A stretch of 64,000 nt of DNA. Origin: Artemisia argyi (taxonomy: Eukaryota; Streptophyta; Magnoliopsida; Asterales; Asteraceae). The stretch is taken from positions 266,660,057-266,724,056 of the forward strand of contig CM060709.1 in NCBI GenBank assembly GCA_030686995.1, read 5' to 3'. A program made the position numbers and the translations under genes. Below, piece by piece: positions 34,119-45,451 of this stretch. Under the pieces are notes generated by a model that was not told the origin of the DNA, searched no databases, and saw only the letters and a list, made by a program, of their open reading frames with translations. Each line of letters opens with the position of its first letter. Within the stretch, counting starts at the first letter, position 1.

Positions 34119-35005
34119 ATGTTGGTCTCCTTTGGAACACCAGGAATTGAAGGTGTTGAAGTCTCGGTTGTTGGGACATTTAATGGCATCATGCTTTTGG
34201 TTCTTATAGATGTATCCTTACGTAGTCGTATGATCCTATACATTCCTTTAAGTTGTGCATCCAGAATGATTCTCGAAATGGAACCCCCACATTTGATTAT
34301 GAACCTTATGTATTTGGATTTGGTTATGGTGCAACCCCAAATGACTTAAAAGGTTATTAGAATTGGAGTTTTTGACATACCAAATGATCATAGATTTACT
34401 TGTGATGTATTTGATCTTAAAACTAGTTCGTGGTGTAGATCTCACTACGTAGGACGAGAGTTTAACTTTTGGTATAATGTGGGTACCTTCCTTAATGGAG
34501 TTTTGCATTGGGTTTTTTCTTTATTAAAAAACCAGATCGATCTTAGCTCTCAATGTTAAGGATATGTTTCTTTCAAAAATAAAAGTACCGTCTGGATTTT
34601 TTTTTTTATGTGTGTGCTTCTTTGAGCTCCATAAATGAATGCCTTTCCATTATTAACAAGATTGAGGCGAGAAGATTTGATGTATGGGTGATGAAAGAAC
34701 AAGGCGTTGCATATTCATGGTTGAAAACATGTTCATTCACATTTGGTTTTGACCTTAATAGTGTCAACGAGTTTTGCCCAATTTGTATTTTGGGGAATGG
34801 AAAAATTCTTATTACCCAATTTATAGATGGCTCAAATCGACTTGTTATGTATGACAAATCGAATGATTCATATGAAACCCTCAACGGGTTGGCAGGTTTA
34901 GATCATTTGAAGCTGATTCACACGCAAGATGACTTGATTAATATGTATTATTCCATTGAATACGTAGAAAGTTTGGTTTCGCCTCCGGATATAGATCTTA
35001 TTTAA
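34119..35005 (+). pseudogene. F-box protein pseudogene (FBA domain)
   Basis: Reads VVGTFNGIMLLVLIDVSL (34170-34220), then in a shifted frame DYEPYVFGFGYGATPNDLK, then VFDIPNDHRFTCDVFDLK and SSWCRSHYVGREFNFWYNVG, then from about 34607 a long clean frame with FDVWVMKEQGVAYSWLKTCS, FCPICILGNGKILI, RLVMYDKSNDS and a stop at 35005. This is the order of the F-box-associated interaction domain, the substrate-binding part of SCF ubiquitin ligase F-box proteins. No N-terminal F-box is found upstream. At least two frameshifts occur (near 34290 and 34355), plus a disrupted junction around 34530-34600. The paralog at 16550 lacks the C-terminal half. Confidence 0.7.
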
Positions 35006-35237
35006 GTTCCCTACAGTTTGCATTTTGTGATTCGTTTTGAACACTTTATGTGTCGGTATTCCATGTTCTTTTTTATTACTGTAAGTTAATTTCTTCAGAT
35101 TTGGATATGAAATATTGAAATGTATCCAACTAATCTTATACTATTCTTATGTCATTTATTTTCAACTTCACAAAAGTAAGGGCTTTAGTTTGCCCCTTAA
35201 TTTGACAATTAACTTGCTGTGGAATTTTGGTATGTTG

Positions 35238-35417
35238 CATGAGCCGAAGGGGGTGCCTATGATTTCAGGGTTCGATTAACTTTCAAAAGCTACCCATACT
35301 ACATACAATGTGATATAAGGCTTTTGGTTCCGCGAAAGGATGGGGTGTAGTTGATATTAGTGCAAGTCTTACGGATTTTCAAGAGATGGCTAATAAGAAT
35401 TTGGTTGAGTTTAAGTT
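35238..35417 (+). pseudogene. METTL13-like fragment, left arm (interrupted; continues at 38538)
   Basis: Carries the DFRVRLTFKSC-like and CDIRLLV motifs and MANKNLVEFK. It then jumps over the Copia element to 38538-38684 (SVNAEYFQKIYKHG-like). Frameshifted. Confidence 0.55.
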
Positions 35418-35778
35418 TGTTGGAAAATACCTCGACAACAATCCGAAGTTCGATCGCGGAACGCTAGATCGCGAGTTGTATCGAGCACAAGTAGCAAACA
35501 CGAGAGACTACAATATACTACAAAGAACCGACCGAATATTGCACACAATATACCCTCAACGAACCCTTTATTAATACCAATAAAGCTTTTACAATTGAGA
35601 AAGAAGAATGAATAACTAGCATCCCCTCATCTCTATTTATATAGATATGAGGAGGTGGAAACCTAGCTTGCCTTGCACTCCAAGCTACCTAATCCTAGTT
35701 TATGTCTAACACCTAATCTAATTACAAAGTACACTTAAACCCCTAAACTATGTTTAAGTTACTACTAATATTCTAACA
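35418..35778 (-). repeat. LTR (3' in element orientation)
   Basis: 361 bp, partner of 38172-38532. Preceded in element orientation by a weak purine tract (aaggtggaaat). Confidence 0.92.
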
Positions 35779-35817
35779 ATTTCCACCTTAGGAGTAACAC
35801 TTAAACATAACCGATAC

Positions 35818-37542
35818 TCAGCATCTTTTCCTCGTGCTGGAACCTCGGACCGGGGACCACCTTGTCGACCAGGCATTGTACTTCAGTAATTTTCCAAGAT
35901 TAGCTTCCGTAGACTCCTTCACTTTCTTCTTTTCAGCAACATTACCCTCTGCACCCTTTTGACCAGGTACTCCGGTTACCGTAATGTCTGCCCCCACCTT
36001 TATACCAAGGTGTACATTTTCCTGCTCATTTACCAAGCAGCCCGTGTTTGTCTTTTCTTCAAGTTGCTTGTCCTCCAACTTTCTTTGAGCCACTGCAGCA
36101 TCATCGTTACTATCCTGAACAACCTCAGTTTCACGATTTTCCTGAGCTCCCTGCAGTTCCACCTCAAACCAAACACGTTCATCAACCTGTACTCCATGGA
36201 CTTCTGTTTTAATACCAGAACCAAGTTGTTTGAACCCAACTTGTTTATTACCAAGTTGTTTGAACCCAACTTGTTTATGACCAAGTTGCTTAAATCCAAC
36301 TTGTTTTGAACCTCCATGCTTTTGTACACCAAAAGTCTTCACTTTTGCTTCCAAAGTATACACACAGTTTTCTTTCCTGATCCCAGTCATCATAACCCGA
36401 CAACCTTTGATCACCTTGACTTTACCCATCCGCATCTTCACAGTATAACCCTCTTTTTCAAGAGTACCCAATGAAATCAAGCTTTTTCTTAACCCTGGAA
36501 CATACCTGACATCTTCCAGTATAAAGCTTGAACCATCATGCAACTGTATCTTCACTTTTCCTGTCCCTCTGATTGTGCATGTCCTGTTATCACCTAACTG
36601 AACCGAACCACCATCAATATCCTTGAAGTCGTACAAGAAATCCCTCCTAGGTGTCATATGATAAGACCCACCTGAATCCATTACCAATTCAGTCATCTCA
36701 TCATTCTCGACCACCGCCAAGGCTTCTCCAAAGTAGGCGTTACCCTCGTCATCAGAAGAATCAGAATCCTGATCATGCTTACCCTTCCTGACGAACCCAC
36801 TTGACTTCTTCTTTGGACAGTCTCTCTTCAGATGACCCTCTGAATGACATATGAAGCACTTGAGTTTACCAGTTCCACCCCTTGACTTGAACCGCGAACT
36901 TCCACCAGAATGAGCTTTCCTTGAATGATCTGACCCTCCCCTTACGTATAACCCGTTACCAGTTTCTTCCTTTGTGCCTTCAGTTCTTTTCTTCAACTCC
37001 CTTGAATTCAGAGTCGCAAGAACATCTTCCATTGTCAAGGATTCCCTCCCATACAACAATGTCTCCACAAAGTTTTCGTAAGACGATGGTAACGACGTAA
37101 GTAACATAAGTGCTTGATCCTCATCCTCAATCTCGATATCAATATTCGCTAAATCAAGTATCAACTTATTAAACTCATCTATATGATCACACAGTTTCGT
37201 ACCTGGACTCATATAGAATGTGTACAGCTTCTTCTTCAGATACAGTCTGTTTGCTAAGGACTTAGTCATATACAGACTAGTCAACTTCGTCCAAATTCCT
37301 GCAGCAGATGTTTCCTTGGTAACTTCCCGTAAAACCCGGTCTCCCAAGCATAGAATCAAGGTACTGTATGCCTTCTTCATCAAAGCAGCCTTTTCACCTG
37401 CTTCCATGTCTGCGGGTAATGTCTCTAATGCAGCATCACATCCCAACTATACCATTAAAGCACGCATCTTTATTTGCCATAACCCGAAGTCATTCTTCCC
37501 ATCGAATTTCTCGATGTCAAACCTAGTTAAAGAACTAGCCAT
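35818..37542 (-). pseudogene. Copia gag-protease ORF with pol deletion and one TAG
   Basis: True gag ATG at 37542-37540 (MASSLTRFDIEKFDGKNDFG); a TAG at 37449-37447 splits off the first 31 codons; the rest is open for 542 codons. Order: UBN2-type gag (to about residue 190), CCHC zinc knuckle CFICHSEGHLKRDC, aspartic protease motif MDSGGSYHMT, and the GAG-pre-integrase start (VIKGCRVMMTGIRKENC). Then a repeated KQVGFKQLG unit (about three copies), a segment like the integrase-RT linker, and a C-terminus. The last ~25 codons run over the old pol end out of frame: another frame reads DKVVPGPRFQHEEKML. So a large in-frame deletion removed integrase, RT and RNase H. Confidence 0.8.
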
Positions 37543-38171
37543 TCTTCTTATATCTTGCTACAAACCTTGTCAAGTTGTTTATTAACCAACTTTACCGACA
37601 AGTCTCACAAGCCGTGTGCAATATTCTCCTTGTTGCTATAAACCCTTCTTGCAAATCGAATTAATTAGAATAACCCTAAACCCTTGATTTCGAACAAGCA
37701 AACCCGATCGTAAACTTGAAACCCAAGCAAACCACGATCAAACTTGAACCACAAGAAAAATAATTAAACCACGCAACAAGAAACCTTCAGATAATCAGAC
37801 TTTAAAAATACTTAAAGTCAAACCTTGTAGTTGATTTTCTAAACCAAAAACCAAACACAACACTTTACTTTAATAACCTGAAGTCGAATTTATTATAAGC
37901 TAAAATCCGAAACCCTTTTACGAAGAAGACAAAGTCTGAATATGTAGTTCACTTTCAATAATTGTTTAATTAATGAAACTAATAACGACAAAAGAAGGAA
38001 CTTCCTTTTAATCACATTCAGTCGTTATTTACGAAACTACCATTCATCACCCTTGTAGTATTTAAACGTCACTTTCGTCTTCAACCTCTCGCGACTCGAC
38101 TGCTACTTCTCGAAACCGAACCCTAGCACTCGAACTTCGATGACCACAATAACCGTGGCTCTGATACCACT

Positions 38172-38532
38172 TGTTGGAAAATACCTCGACAACAATCCAA
38201 AGTTCGATCGCAGAACGCTAGATCGCGAGTTGTATCGAGCACAAATAGCAAACACGAGAGACTACAATATACTACAAAGAACCGACCGAATATTGCACAC
38301 AATATACCCTCAACGAACCCTTTATTAATACCAATAAAGCTTTTACAATTGAGGAAGAAGAATGAATAACTAGCATCCCCTCATCTCTATTTATATAGAG
38401 ATGAGGAGGTGGAAACCTAGCTTGCCTTGCACTCCAAGCTACCTAATCCTAGTTTATGTCTAACACCTAATCTAATTACAAAGTACACTTAAACCCCTAA
38501 ACTATGTTTAAGTTACTACTAATATTCTAACA
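38172..38532 (-). repeat. LTR (5' in element orientation)
   Basis: 361 bp; the PBS abuts it at 38157-38171. Confidence 0.92.
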
Positions 38533-38537
38533 AAGTT

Positions 38538-38684
38538 GGATTTTTCAGATTTGGTCATGGTGTCGGCCCATTCAGTCAACGCTGAATATTTTCAAAAGAT
38601 CTATAAGCATGGCGTGCTAGTTGCGTTGTCTCTGACATCTAATCACCCGTAAGAAAAGTTGAATAAAAAGATTAAGCCGAGAGG
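38538..38684 (+). pseudogene. METTL13-like fragment, continuation of the left arm
   Basis: Continues 35238-35417 after the Copia element. Contains the segment before the SAM motif (cattcagtcaacgctgaata) and stops at the palindrome centre. Confidence 0.55.
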
Positions 38685-38689
38685 ACACA

Positions 38690-39460
38690 AAGCTCTCAGT
38701 TTAATCTTCTAATTCAACTTTTCTTGAAGGTAATTTGATGTGAGAGACAACGCAGCTCTCCTAATAGATCTTTTGAAAATATTTAGTGTTGACTGAAAGG
38801 GCCGACACCATTGCTTGTACCTCAGACCAAACCAAATCCAAAAAATCCAACTTAAACTCCACCAAATTCTTATTAACCGTCTCTTGCAAATCCGTAAGAC
38901 TTGCACCACCTTCAACTACAGCCCCATACTTTCGCGAAACCAAAAGCCTTATATCACAATGTATGTAGTCGTGGCAGCTCTTGAAAGTTAATCGAACTCT
39001 GAAATCACGGGTACCCCCTTCGAGTCAACTTCAATGTCTTAAACCTTCAATTGAATTTTAAATATTTACTATTGGCACTAGTTACTTGTGCATAAGATAT
39101 CACCTCATGATCGTACTTAACAAAGGCATTATCAGATTGAGGATGGAACTTCTGTATAAATTTATTCAATTTTTGTTGTGCTAACATCTCGTAAGCTTCA
39201 TCAAGATTCAGCCGATTATAGAACTAGGTATTCTCCACAATTAATGTTGCTTATCACAATAAGCTGGGATAGATTTTAAAACTTCATTAAAATTCTTCTG
39301 AGCCCCGACTGAAATTCGAAACTACACTCTCATTCTCTACCAGCTGGAACGACTAAAGTAGTTGTGCTTCCCACTGATATTTTCATATCCTCGTCAATCT
39401 CCGCAGTTATTACTTCTTCCTTGGGAGCTGAGGTGAATGCAGAATCAATGGCATAAACTC
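38690..39460 (-). pseudogene. METTL13-like pseudogene, right arm and 5' extension
   Basis: The minus strand reads LVSRKYGAVVEGGASLTDLQ and NKNLVEFKLDFLDLVW near 38760-38943. Upstream (39020-39460) are pieces such as LDEAYEMLAQQKLNKFIQKF and YDHEVISYAQVTSANS in shifting frames. Multiple stops. The 39360-39420 block recurs near 63410-63470. Confidence 0.6.
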
Positions 39461-39587
39461 TTACGTATGGAGTGGTACCCACACTTACATTTTTTGGGCA
39501 GCCAATTTCTGAGTATGATTTTTTGTGTGTCCTTGCCTACTCTTTTTATTAAAAGCAATACTGTAAAAGTATTTTATTAATGTATGA

Positions 39588-41380
39588 CATGCATAAAAGA
39601 AATACAAGAGGGAATTGAAGTTGATTTTAATTTTTGAGTAAGCGACTGCTCAATGTTGGGTGCGACTATCAGCTTTGTTAACCAAATAATACTTCTGCTT
39701 TCAAAAAAGAAGAAGAGATCAGTACGTGAACTTATAATTAGAAATTAAAATGATAGCATCATCACAACAACATGAAAATTTTAATATTAGTATTTTTACC
39801 TTTATAAAAATTTTCCTTTTACATCAATGAAGTTTCTTTTAAAAGATACATGACCATTAAAGAATTTGATTAAACTGGTATTCAAAGCTTGATACAAAGG
39901 GGCTGTCACAAATTATGGTTGTTAAAATCTTGATCATTATTGTAGGGTTTTGTGATTTTACTATACGAATACGATAAAGCAAAAAACGATGTGATCCTAT
40001 ATAGGAAATCTATAAACCAAAAGCTTGGTGGAAAGATTTGTAGTGTTCTTTGATTCTATATTAAGTGGATCTAGTTGAAAAGAGAAAGAGATCTAGAGCA
40101 AGTTTTGGGGTTTAATCGTTTATAATTAGCAAAGAAAAAGTACATGCTCAACCAAATAAATATGGTGGTGCACGGAGTCAACAATTATTTAGATAAATAA
40201 ATGTGCATTACAATCTTGGGTAGTTAGGGTAAAGCAAGGCCAAAAGCACTTTGCACTATGCTTATTTTGGTTTTGTGTCACAAACTTATTTATCTTATTT
40301 CTGAGTTTAATTACGTTGTGCCAAAGATAATAACGTGGTGTACTTGTGTGAAATCAAACCATCCTATCTATTTTGGGTAATGACTAGCTGGGTCCCCACG
40401 CGATGCAGCTGCGGGCACCCTGTAATTTAATTTTTTCGATTAATAATTTATTTTATTTGTACATTTTTTGGCAATAGCTTTACTTTTTAGTTTTTTATGG
40501 CAAAAGTTTGATAAAATTTTATTTTGTTTGTATTATTTTATTTATTATTTATTTTATGTTTTTGTTTAGTAGTTTGTTTGGTTTGTACAATATGTGAACA
40601 TATTTTAGTTTATTATGTTCTTTTTGACAATAAATTTACGGATATCAAAAATTTCGTTTAGCTCGTGTCCGTTCGGGCTCGAGCCCATTTGGCCCATTGC
40701 CCATTCGGGCTTAAAAATTTGTATAATATGCTTTATTATTTCTATTAGTGACATTTAATGAAGAATTGTGTTTAAGTTGGTTGTACAATATACTTGATAA
40801 TTTGTATCTTTTATGTAAGGGGTGTTTTAATAAATGTATTAATTGTATTTATTGATTATTTAATTAATTGTATTTAATATACATAATAATTTATTTATTA
40901 TATTTAATGTTAGTATTAATTGTATGTTATAATTAAATATGAGGGCAATTTCTATAAGTAGCATTTGTTGTTGTACTTATAGCTTTAAAAGTTGTAAGGC
41001 TTAATTTTAAGTATTCTATTAATAGTAGTCATTTATGCTTTATAATATAGTATGATATTTTGGTTTCATAATTTTAAAAGTATACCAGACAATTAGATGC
41101 ACGTAGTATCGGAAGTTTAAAGCGTCAAATAGTTATAGTTGCAACATTCTTATTAAATGTTTAGTGTATGTAATAAATGAATATTGTTTATTAGGTCAAA
41201 ATTCTAACTTACAAGTAGGTAGTAGGTATGGAAAGAAAATGTATGAATGACAAGTATAATATTGGAAGGAATATGGAGTAAGAGTAAATTAGTAATTTCT
41301 TAGTTTTCACTTTACTAGTTTTTTAAGCAAATGCTGTTAGTCTTTACCATATATAAAGAGGAACAACATTTCTTAAAAAC
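39588..41380. repeat. Segmental duplicate of 9723-10372 and of 240-790
   Basis: 39588-39888 matches 9723-10372 minus its MITE. 40080-40380 and 41085-41380 match about 240-540 and 560-790. The intervening 40381-41080 is absent from the left copy and starts ctagctgggtccccacgcga, probably an inserted element of unclear class. No genes. Confidence 0.7.
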
Positions 41381-41569
41381 ATAAAAAGTGAGTAAAGTGG
41401 TTTGACAAATATGCCTTTTTAATGTTTAGTGGTTTTAAATTTAAACTTTTTTGTTAATCATACAATTACATTTAAATAACTTACATATATAACACAATCA
41501 TTTTCATCATCTACCATGTAGAAGAAGATGCGGTTTTTTTGTTAATCATTTGCACTACCATCAACTACA

Positions 41570-42940
41570 CACCCATCATTTCAGAAACAAAAATCCTTAT
41601 ATCACACTGTATGTAGTCTCGACAGCTCTTTAAAGTTAACCGAACCTTGAAATCACGGGCACCCCCTTCGACTCAACTTCAATGCCTTCAACCTTTAATT
41701 GAATAGTATACTTAATGGCATCGTTAATGGTACAATAAATATCACCCCGTCGTCAGTGGCGGACCCAGGATCTTAGAGGATAGGGGCAAAAAAACATTTT
41801 TTTTTTTTTTAATTTGTGATGCACTTTAATAAAAAAGTCATTTTTTTCGCGCTAAAAACTGATATTTTTTAAGATTAAGATAGATATCTAACGTTTTTAC
41901 ATTGTTTGACTTTAAGGTGGGGGCAATTTGATTTTGTGGTGGGTGCACTTTAATAAAATGGTCCTAAAAAAATTTACACTAAAAATTGATATTTTTTGGT
42001 TGGGAATTGATTGGCACACATTGATTTTTGATTAGGACACTCCAATTAACGCATCAGGCAGTTGTACCATATTGACAGCATGCTTTGATTACTTGTACCA
42101 TGAGTGTGCAAATAAAAAAAAGGAGTGTGCAAATCACCTATCTTTTTGGTGAAGCATGAAGGGCACCCCCCCCCCCCCCCCCCACCCCTAACAATATGTA
42201 GTTCCGCCCTTGCCCGTCGTCGTACTTAGCAACGACATAAGCAATTAGCTTTTCTAGGGTTAGTTTGAGGATGGAGCTTCTCTATAAAATCTTTCAACAT
42301 TTGTTGTGCTAACATCTCACCAGCTTCATCTAACTTCAGCCGATTATAAACTTGGTATTCTCCACCTTGTTGCTCATCACAATAAGCCGAGATAGATTGT
42401 AAAACTTCATCAAAATTCTTTTAATTCCCGACTAAGTTTCAAAAATCCCTCTTCTTCTCTGCCAGCTCGCACGACTAAAGTAACAATCAACGATGGTAGG
42501 GTTCACACCAATGTATCATCACCTATAAGGAAAGTTTTACCCTCTAAGTGCTTAGCTTCATCAATTGACTTCTTATTGTAATAACTTGGTTCAGTTGTTT
42601 TGTTCATAATCAAGATGAGCCTGGAAACATTCTCACACTTCAAAATAAGCCTCCTCCTTCCTTGATCAGAATTGAACAACAAATCTCTTCTCGGTCTATG
42701 GGTACGATCAATGTCACCACAACTTGTATATCACTGGACGCAGGTGTTATTGGTGAGTTGATGACATAAACTTCGAGGTACTTAGATTACAGAACCTCTA
42801 AGTCAGCTACATAGACGTTTTCTTCAAGTAAATGGATTCTCACGTTATCTAGCTTCACAATCCTTCCTGAGGATAGTGTCTTAAAGGTTAGTAACCCAAG
42901 ATCAGCTGGATCTCTTTCCATCTCTGCAAAGAAACATACA
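41570..42940 (-). pseudogene. METTL13-like pseudogene with an inserted MITE
   Basis: On the minus strand, after an acceptor-like tttctttgcag (about 42935), it reads EMERDPADLGLLTFKTLS, GRIVKLDNVRIHLLEENVYV, EVYVINSPITPAS and VVVTLIVPIDREE. In a shifted frame come FNSDQGRRRLILKCENVSRL and MNKTTEPSYYNKK. Past the hAT MITE (41754-42212) it continues with YTIQLKVEGIEVESKG and FKVRLTLKSCRDYIQCDIRI. Two or more frameshifts. The SAM-binding domain is absent. Confidence 0.65.
41754..42212. mobile_element. hAT-type MITE, CAGTGGCGGA family
   Basis: 459 bp, ends CAGTGGCGGACC ... GTTCCGCCCTTG (imperfect TIR), perfect 8-bp target duplication cccgtcgt (41746-41753, 42213-42220). Contains a ~20-C tract near 42164-42183. 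The related copy at 39100-39120 shows the empty site. Confidence 0.85.
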
Positions 42941-42999
42941 TGTTTCCATTAGTAATGCATAAACCTAAAAAACAATGTGGTGTCTCCAAACAAAAAAAA

Positions 43000-43030
<31 letters not shown>

Positions 43031-43623
43031 AAATCTATTGATTGGGTAACGCGCAATTGGAATAGGGTAAATGATGATTTGTATTGAAACTCATTTTTCA
43101 GTTAGATGAAATGGTGTGTTTAAAAATTAAAATGTTGAAGATTCTTAGAAAACGTAATGATGTTTTATTTTTAATTTTTATTGACAATTTATCCAAGCAT
43201 ACATATCTTTTCTTAGCTAAACGAAATAACAACTTTGTGAAATATCAAAAATCATCTCTTTCTAAGTTGCTTATGGGTGCCACTAAGCACTAGGTAACCC
43301 TAACAACACCCTTAAATAATTTCTAGGTCAAACCTTTGGACTATCCTAATCCTTTTATTTTAAAACATTTTCTCTTGAGTCCTCTACACGTGATTAATTC
43401 TAAACTTGTTATTGCGGGGTTAAACAAATATCAGACAAGTGAGCATATTTAAAGATAGACATTAGTGTTCCTATTTGGGAATAATGCAGTTCATAGACTA
43501 CAAATTAAACAGTTTCTACAAAGTTCATTGTGTACCCTAAAGTATATACTCGTATATGATAAGATAAACTCACCTCAAGGTTCAAGCTAGTCTTGTTTCT
43601 TTGGTGAGTGAGTAGTGAAATAT
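42941..43623. other. Unassigned; AAAT microsatellite
   Basis: (aaat)n at about 42998-43031. The 43084-43293 stretch is open but has no recognised features. Confidence 0.45.
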
Positions 43624-43852
43624 AGGATTAGTTACTTGAAAATATATTATACTTGTCATTTTTTGTTATTTTGTATATGGGTTATTACACAAAAAAGTTA
43701 CTTAAGTTTCCAAAAAATTTATCCTAAGTTACTATAGTTTTATTTTGTTCACTTAGCAAGGTTACTGAATTTTCGGGAAGCATACACTTTGAAAATTCAG
43801 TGTTAGTCCGAGTAACCTGAACGCATATTTTTTGATAAGTTCAGTAACCTGA

Positions 43853-45282
43853 GGATGAGGCGCAAAGTGTACCGCTTTTAAAGGGTCATTTAAGCCCGAA
43901 TTTGAGATTATCTGATCAAATATTGCCCTAAATCGTTCTTTTTGTCATTTTAGGTACTTTTGAGGAAGAATCTGGAAAAGAAGCATTTTGAACGTTTTTG
44001 GAGCATAAAAGTGAAGAAAACGGTAAAGTCTCAAATTTCCTTACTGGGAACAATACCTGACGGCGTCAAGCCTTTGCACATGACGGCGTCAAGAGTTACA
44101 AAAGAGGTGGAAGTGAAAAATACATGTGACGATCCATAGAGTTTTTAAGCCTATGGCCTGACGGCGTCACCAAGGCCGTCAGGGTCCAAACATTAGTGAC
44201 GGCCCAGAGCATTTCTCCACATGATGGCGTCACAAACAGATCTAGGCAATACGATTTTATTAAGGCGGCGAGTTGACGGCGTCACGATCTAACACATGAC
44301 GCCGTCACGATATAATATCTATATATAGTTTTTCAAATTTCATTCACTAGTGTGCAACTTTGAGGGAATAAACCCTAGTCTGAGTTTTATCAGTTTTTCA
44401 AGGGTTCCAACCCCTTGATTCTTTCATGTTCAATTGAAGATAAGTATTCATTCAAATCATTCAATATGTCTATGTATTGTGTGATTATATCTTACGCTTT
44501 TCTTCTCTTTAACATGCTAGGCTAGATTTTTCTTGTGTTTGCTTAGATTTAGTGAAATCTAGATGTTAATTATGGGTTGATTGTTTGTTTATAATTATTA
44601 CGGATGATTGTATTCGATGTTAGGCTTAAGAAAACTTGCAAACTTACATTGGTAACTTGCTTGAACGTCTTAAGAAACATGATCGGAGGTGTACTACAAT
44701 TTTTGGTTGTATTTAATGTGTAGGAGAATTCTAATGACCTCATGTTAGGAGCTTCTAACGGCTCGACATAGGAGTGAAGTAGGATCCTATAGAGTTAGGG
44801 AATATTGTACACAACCCTACGACTAGTATTAAGGAATATGACCCGTCATCCATGCAATTGTAACAAGCTATCAACCTGTAAAAGATATCTAGGGAGTAAT
44901 GAAGTCTAAGTAAACACAACTTTCCTCATTATTGTTTCCACTACATTAGTTTAATAATTTTATTTTCATTTTTGTTATTTTATCATTAGTAGTTAATTGG
45001 GTTAGTTGGCTAGCAACTAATTCCGCCCACTCCTTCAAAACCCGAGATTTTACTTGCTTTCATAAAAATATAAAAATACAAAAAGAATCATCCCTCACCT
45101 CTAAACCTAGTTTAGTAGGCTTTCTAATCCTAGCGACACTATTCCTGAGTTGAACGATCAATCCCCCGGTACTTGTCACTATACTATACTACAACGATCA
45201 GGTACACTGCCTGGTGGGGTTATAAGCTTCTCGAGATCCCTTGAGAGGTAAAACCTGTTGCGAGGGCGCAATTCCCACACCA
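43853..45282 (+). repeat. 5' LTR of the Athila-like element
   Basis: Partner of 59076-60493. Ends cccacacca directly before the PBS. Confidence 0.88.
44058..44328 (+). promoter_or_regulatory. LTR promoter: TGACG-N-CGTCA array and TATA box
   Basis: Exact TGACGGCGTCA/TGACGCCGTCA 11-mers at 44058, 44081, 44159, 44274 and 44297, plus a TGATG variant at 44222. The last lies 12 bp before the TATA box ctatatatag (44319-44328). TGACG is the core of TGA-class bZIP (as-1/ocs-type) sites. That the array drives LTR transcription is inferred. Confidence 0.6.
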
Positions 45283-45312
45283 AGTTTTTGGCGCCACTGC
45301 CGGGGAATAGTT
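45283..45312 (+). other. Primer-binding site of the Athila-like element
   Basis: agtttttggcgccactgccg follows the LTR directly; the same phrase is present in the minus-strand relative at 22826-22853. Confidence 0.75.
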
Positions 45313-45451
45313 ATTGTCTAGGTTAGGGTTTCTTTTTATTAGGTCTACTTGCTAGATTCCTTTCTAGTAAGATTTTATTTTTATTTTCTAGGTTTTCTTT
45401 AGTCTATCTTATTTCTTCGTGTCTTTGTTCATAACTTTACCATCCGACATC

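Larger units (their letters stand above)
35418..38532 (-). mobile_element. Copia-type LTR retrotransposon, gag-protease only
   Basis: LTRs 35418-35778 and 38172-38532 (361 bp each, five differences counted by eye), ends TGTTGG/TGTTAG ... CTAACA/CCAACA, perfect 5-bp target duplication aagtt (35413-35417, 38533-38537). Minus-strand PBS agtggtatcagagcc (initiator tRNA-Met type) at 38157-38171. Between PBS and the ORF is a ~600-bp leader. Integrase, RT and RNase H are missing; the single ORF joins gag-protease to scraps of the pol linker and pol end. Young by LTR identity but non-autonomous. Confidence 0.93.
35238..39025. repeat. Second METTL13-like inverted repeat, split by a Copia element
   Basis: Left arm 35238-35417 plus 38538-38683; right arm 38693-39025 in reverse. 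The centre near 38684-38692 reads gattaagccgagag, a short loop, then ctctcagtttaatc. Removing 35418-38537 restores a continuous left arm, and the right arm shows the same site empty (gagtttaagttgga). Arms are about 330 bp. Confidence 0.8.
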
